A stretch of DNA of 6,143 bases, taken from the NCBI GenBank assembly GCA_003541895.1, contig DPLR01000017.1, positions 1 to 6,143 on the forward strand, in the 5' to 3' direction. Source of the DNA: Cytophagales bacterium. Lineage in GTDB: Bacteria > Bacteroidota > Bacteroidia > Cytophagales > Cyclobacteriaceae. Shown here in pieces: positions 4,731 to 6,143 of this stretch. The translations under genes and the position numbers were made by a program. The stretch's first letter is position 1. The number at the start of each line of letters is the position of its first letter. The notes below the pieces were generated by a model. That model did no database searches, was not told the DNA's origin, and was given only the letters and a program-made list of their open reading frames with translations.

Positions 4731-5569
4731 TTTGCCATTTCCCAGCCAATAATACTTTTCTTACGCGATGAGCTCCACCGATATTCACCCAGCACTCCGT
4801 CTTTACGAATCACGCGGTGACAGGGAATCAGATAAGCTACGTGATTTGATCCAACAGCCGAGCCAACTGCTTGCATCGCCCTAGGACTTTTAATGGATGA
4901 CGCGATGTTTTGATACGTTGTAACATTGCCCATCGGAATTCTTAGCAATGCCTCCCAAACTTTGATTTGAAAGTTAGTTCCTTTCACAAAAACGTGAAGC
5001 GGTTTTTTAATCGATGTGCGATTAAAAATTGAGTCAATAAGATTTTGAGTAAGCTCTTTGCTCTCGCTGAAAACAGAATCGTGCCATTGCGTTTTCATTT
5101 TTTCCAATTCCAACCGAGGCTCTTCATCGGCTTGTAAAAAGGAAAGCCAGCAGATACCTCGCTCTGTAACACCAATGAGCGCAAGACCAAACGGAGTTTC
5201 ATGAAAACCATAATGAATCCGAATTCCTTCGCCATGCAATTTGTATTCTTGTGGTGTGACAGCTTCAAGCGTTGTAAACAAATCATAAATGCGCGACTGA
5301 CTCGAGAGGCCGGCAGCATCCGCGGCATCGATCAGGTTTTTGGTTTGCGCTAATTTATCTTTTAAAAAATCTACGGTCAGAAATTGCAAGAAGCGTTTCG
5401 GACTTATGCCTGCCCATTCTGTAAAGATGCGTTGAAAATGAAACGGTGAAAGATGAACTTTCTCAGCGACCTCATCTAAATCGGGTTGCTTTTGAAAATT
5501 TTCTTCGAGGTAGCGGATCGCAGCTTCAATGCGCTGGTAATTGTAATGGGTATCGGTTGTTGAGTTCAT
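4715..5569 (-). CDS. AraC-type regulator fused to O6-methylguanine-DNA methyltransferase (Ada-like)
   Basis: This 284-aa fusion repairs alkylated DNA and probably regulates its own response. Residues about 10-110 form an AraC-type double helix-turn-helix (LDEVAEKVHLSPFHFQRIF, then the second motif around LIDAADAAGLSSQSRIYDLF). Residues about 115-195 are the methyltransferase N-terminal ribonuclease-like domain. Residues about 196-284 are the catalytic domain, with acceptor Cys250 in IPCHRVI, hinge Asn242, and the trailing GEYRWSSSRKKSIIGWE. The methyl group of O6-methylguanine is transferred irreversibly to Cys250. Compared with E. coli Ada (about 354 aa), the N-terminal zinc domain that senses methylphosphotriesters is absent. 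The residue aligned with the usual Arg finger (human MGMT Arg128) appears to be Gln233. The start at 5569 lies just downstream of a plausible promoter. Confidence 0.92.
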   Translation of the reverse strand: MNSTTDTHYNYQRIEAAIRYLEENFQKQPDLDEVAEKVHLSPFHFQRIFTEWAGISPKRFLQFLTVDFLKDKLAQTKNLIDAADAAGLSSQSRIYDLFTTLEAVTPQEYKLHGEGIRIHYGFHETPFGLALIGVTERGICWLSFLQADEEPRLELEKMKTQWHDSVFSESKELTQNLIDSIFNRTSIKKPLHVFVKGTNFQIKVWEALLRIPMGNVTTYQNIASSIKSPRAMQAVGSAVGSNHVAYLIPCHRVIRKDGVLGEYRWSSSRKKSIIGWEMAKAIGQ

Positions 5570-5592
5570 TTTTCATCAATGAAATTATACTT

Positions 5593-5622
5593 CAAAGATG
5601 AATTTTGAAAGCAGTTACTCAA
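5593..5622 (-). promoter_or_regulatory. Predicted promoter of the AraC-methyltransferase gene
   Basis: On the minus strand, TTG (plus-strand CAA at 5620-5622) is followed after 19 bases by CATCTTTG (plus-strand 5593-5600), one base off the Bacteroidota -7 consensus TAnnTTTG. Transcription would start near 5587, leaving a leader of roughly 18 bases before the ATG at 5569. Confidence 0.4.
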
Positions 5623-5634
5623 CCTGTTTCTTGC

Positions 5635-5793
5635 TTAGTTCTTGGCCGAGAAATCCATCGCTTTTTCGGCTGCCTCGCATTTGCCGCAGCCTGTGCTACA
5701 GGCGTTTTTAGATTGGAATGATTTATAAACAATCCGCCCGATGTAAGTCACCGCTCCAATTAATGCTAATCCAACAAGGATGTTTTGAATCAT
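5635..5793 (-). CDS. FeoB-associated Cys-rich membrane protein
   Basis: This 52-aa protein begins MIQNILVGLALIGAVTYIGR. One membrane segment spans about residues 4-24, followed by a basic stretch and a Cys cluster C32-x3-C36-G-x-C39 in ACSTGCGKCEAAEKA. Length, single N-terminal membrane helix and CxxxCGxC cluster match the FeoB-associated Cys-rich membrane family (Pfam FeoB_associated). Members of that family normally accompany the ferrous iron transporter FeoB and are thought to assist iron uptake or electron transfer at the inner membrane. No feoA or feoB lies within the window: upstream is a methyltransferase (43-base gap) and downstream the AraC-methyltransferase gene. The function is known only by association. 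Confidence 0.85.
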   Translation of the reverse strand: MIQNILVGLALIGAVTYIGRIVYKSFQSKNACSTGCGKCEAAEKAMDFSAKN

Positions 5794-5797
5794 AACT

Positions 5798-5823
5798 CAA
5801 AGGTACAAAACAAATACGCTCAA
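5798..5823 (-). promoter_or_regulatory. Predicted promoter of the Cys-rich membrane protein gene
   Basis: TACCTTTG on the minus strand (plus-strand 5798-5805) is a perfect Bacteroidota -7 element only 4 bases before the ATG. TTG lies 15 bases upstream (plus-strand CAA at 5821-5823), which is rather short spacing. If used, transcription would start at or next to the start codon, giving an essentially leaderless mRNA. Confidence 0.4.
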
Positions 5824-5836
5824 CGTACAGTGTCAT

Positions 5837-6143
5837 TTATTTTTTTCTCGCAACCATGCGCATCACCGAACCTTGGCCATTGTGATAAAGACCTTCGTTC
5901 AGTTCAATCTCCTGCTCAGTCAGCTCACTAAATTCATAATTCGCGAAATCCGATTTCAATTCTTCTTCTGAGAACAATGACTCCACATCTTTCGGTCCGC
6001 CCACGTTTTCATTTTTCAATCTGTAATTGATGTGTTTTTTACTGAAGGCTTCAAAAATCACGATTCCACCTTTGCGTAAGTAGCTGCTCAACAATTGGTG
6101 ATAAGCCGATTTGATCTCTGGCGGAAAATGGGCGTAGATTAAA
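5837..6143 (-). CDS. Class I SAM-dependent methyltransferase, C-terminal part (5' end beyond window)
   Basis: The frame is open to the window edge, so only the last 101 codons plus the stop are seen. They start [36 protein letters not shown] is the usual late strand-helix part of a Rossmann-type methyltransferase (G-G-x-hydrophobic-hydrophobic strand with an acidic residue). The C-terminal motif [13 protein letters not shown] matches the closing beta hairpin of TehB-like/Methyltransf_25 proteins common in Bacteroidota. The SAM-binding glycine motif would lie in the missing N-terminal part, and the substrate cannot be predicted. A TTG at 6094 is not a credible start, because the homologous sequence clearly continues upstream of it. 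Confidence 0.8.
   Translation of the reverse strand, partial: LIYAHFPPEIKSAYHQLLSSYLRKGGIVIFEAFSKKHINYRLKNENVGGPKDVESLFSEEELKSDFANYEFSELTEQEIELNEGLYHNGQGSVMRMVARKK

Noticed and set aside
5095..5328. Minus-strand 77-aa frame
   Set aside because: It lies inside the AraC-methyltransferase gene in another frame and has no recognisable features.
6092..6094. TTG as start of an 85-aa protein
   Set aside because: The reading frame and methyltransferase-like sequence continue upstream to the window edge, so the gene is partial rather than short.
1..6143. CRISPR array, tRNA or rRNA genes
   Set aside because: No regularly spaced repeats with unique spacers, and no cloverleaf or rRNA-like sequence, were seen on either strand.

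Overview
The window looks like a chromosomal segment of a Bacteroidota bacterium, possibly Cytophagales-like (the lower rank is a guess). The main evidence is three matches or near matches to the Bacteroidota sigma-70 promoter (TTG about 33 bases and TAnnTTTG about 7 bases upstream of transcription), an almost complete lack of Shine-Dalgarno sites, lipoprotein signal peptides, and a FeoB-associated Cys-rich membrane peptide.

The window falls into two parts. Positions 1 to about 2903 are AT-rich and laid out like the early/immunity end of a transposable (Mu-like) prophage. On the minus strand are two tandem Ner/Cro-like helix-turn-helix proteins and then the N-terminal 188 residues of a probable MuA-type transposase that leaves the window at position 1. 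Divergent from them, on the plus strand, is an XRE-type repressor (1075-1638). The shared control region (978-1074) has a perfect 21-bp operator lying exactly between the -33 and -7 elements of the early promoter. Downstream of the repressor and co-directional with it are three small genes: a 68-aa unknown, a small lipoprotein with an FxLyD-like sandwich, and a translationally coupled cytoplasmic partner. This is where phages often keep genes expressed in the lysogen. A gene-free stretch of about 200-270 bp then carries G/C tracts and short repeats and probably contains the element terminus.

The most unusual signal is a 12-nt-period G-tract repeat. It occurs in frame in the repressor, giving a (hydrophobic)-Gly-Gly-x repeat. 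It occurs again at the 3' end of the last small gene, where a 7-G run puts a stop codon in the repeat. Removing one G would restore the same repeat pattern and extend the protein from 113 to 139 residues. Both loci are candidates for slippage-controlled (phase-variable) expression.

Positions 2911 to 6143 are ordinary host chromosome with every gene on the minus strand. In transcription order these are: the C-terminal part of a class I SAM methyltransferase; a 52-aa FeoB-associated Cys-rich membrane protein, too short for routine calling, with a very close upstream promoter; an AraC-type regulator fused to an O6-methylguanine-DNA methyltransferase; and a GH13 alpha-glucosidase-type lipoprotein. 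The glucosidase ends only a few bases from the proposed element end. No RNA genes or CRISPR arrays were seen.
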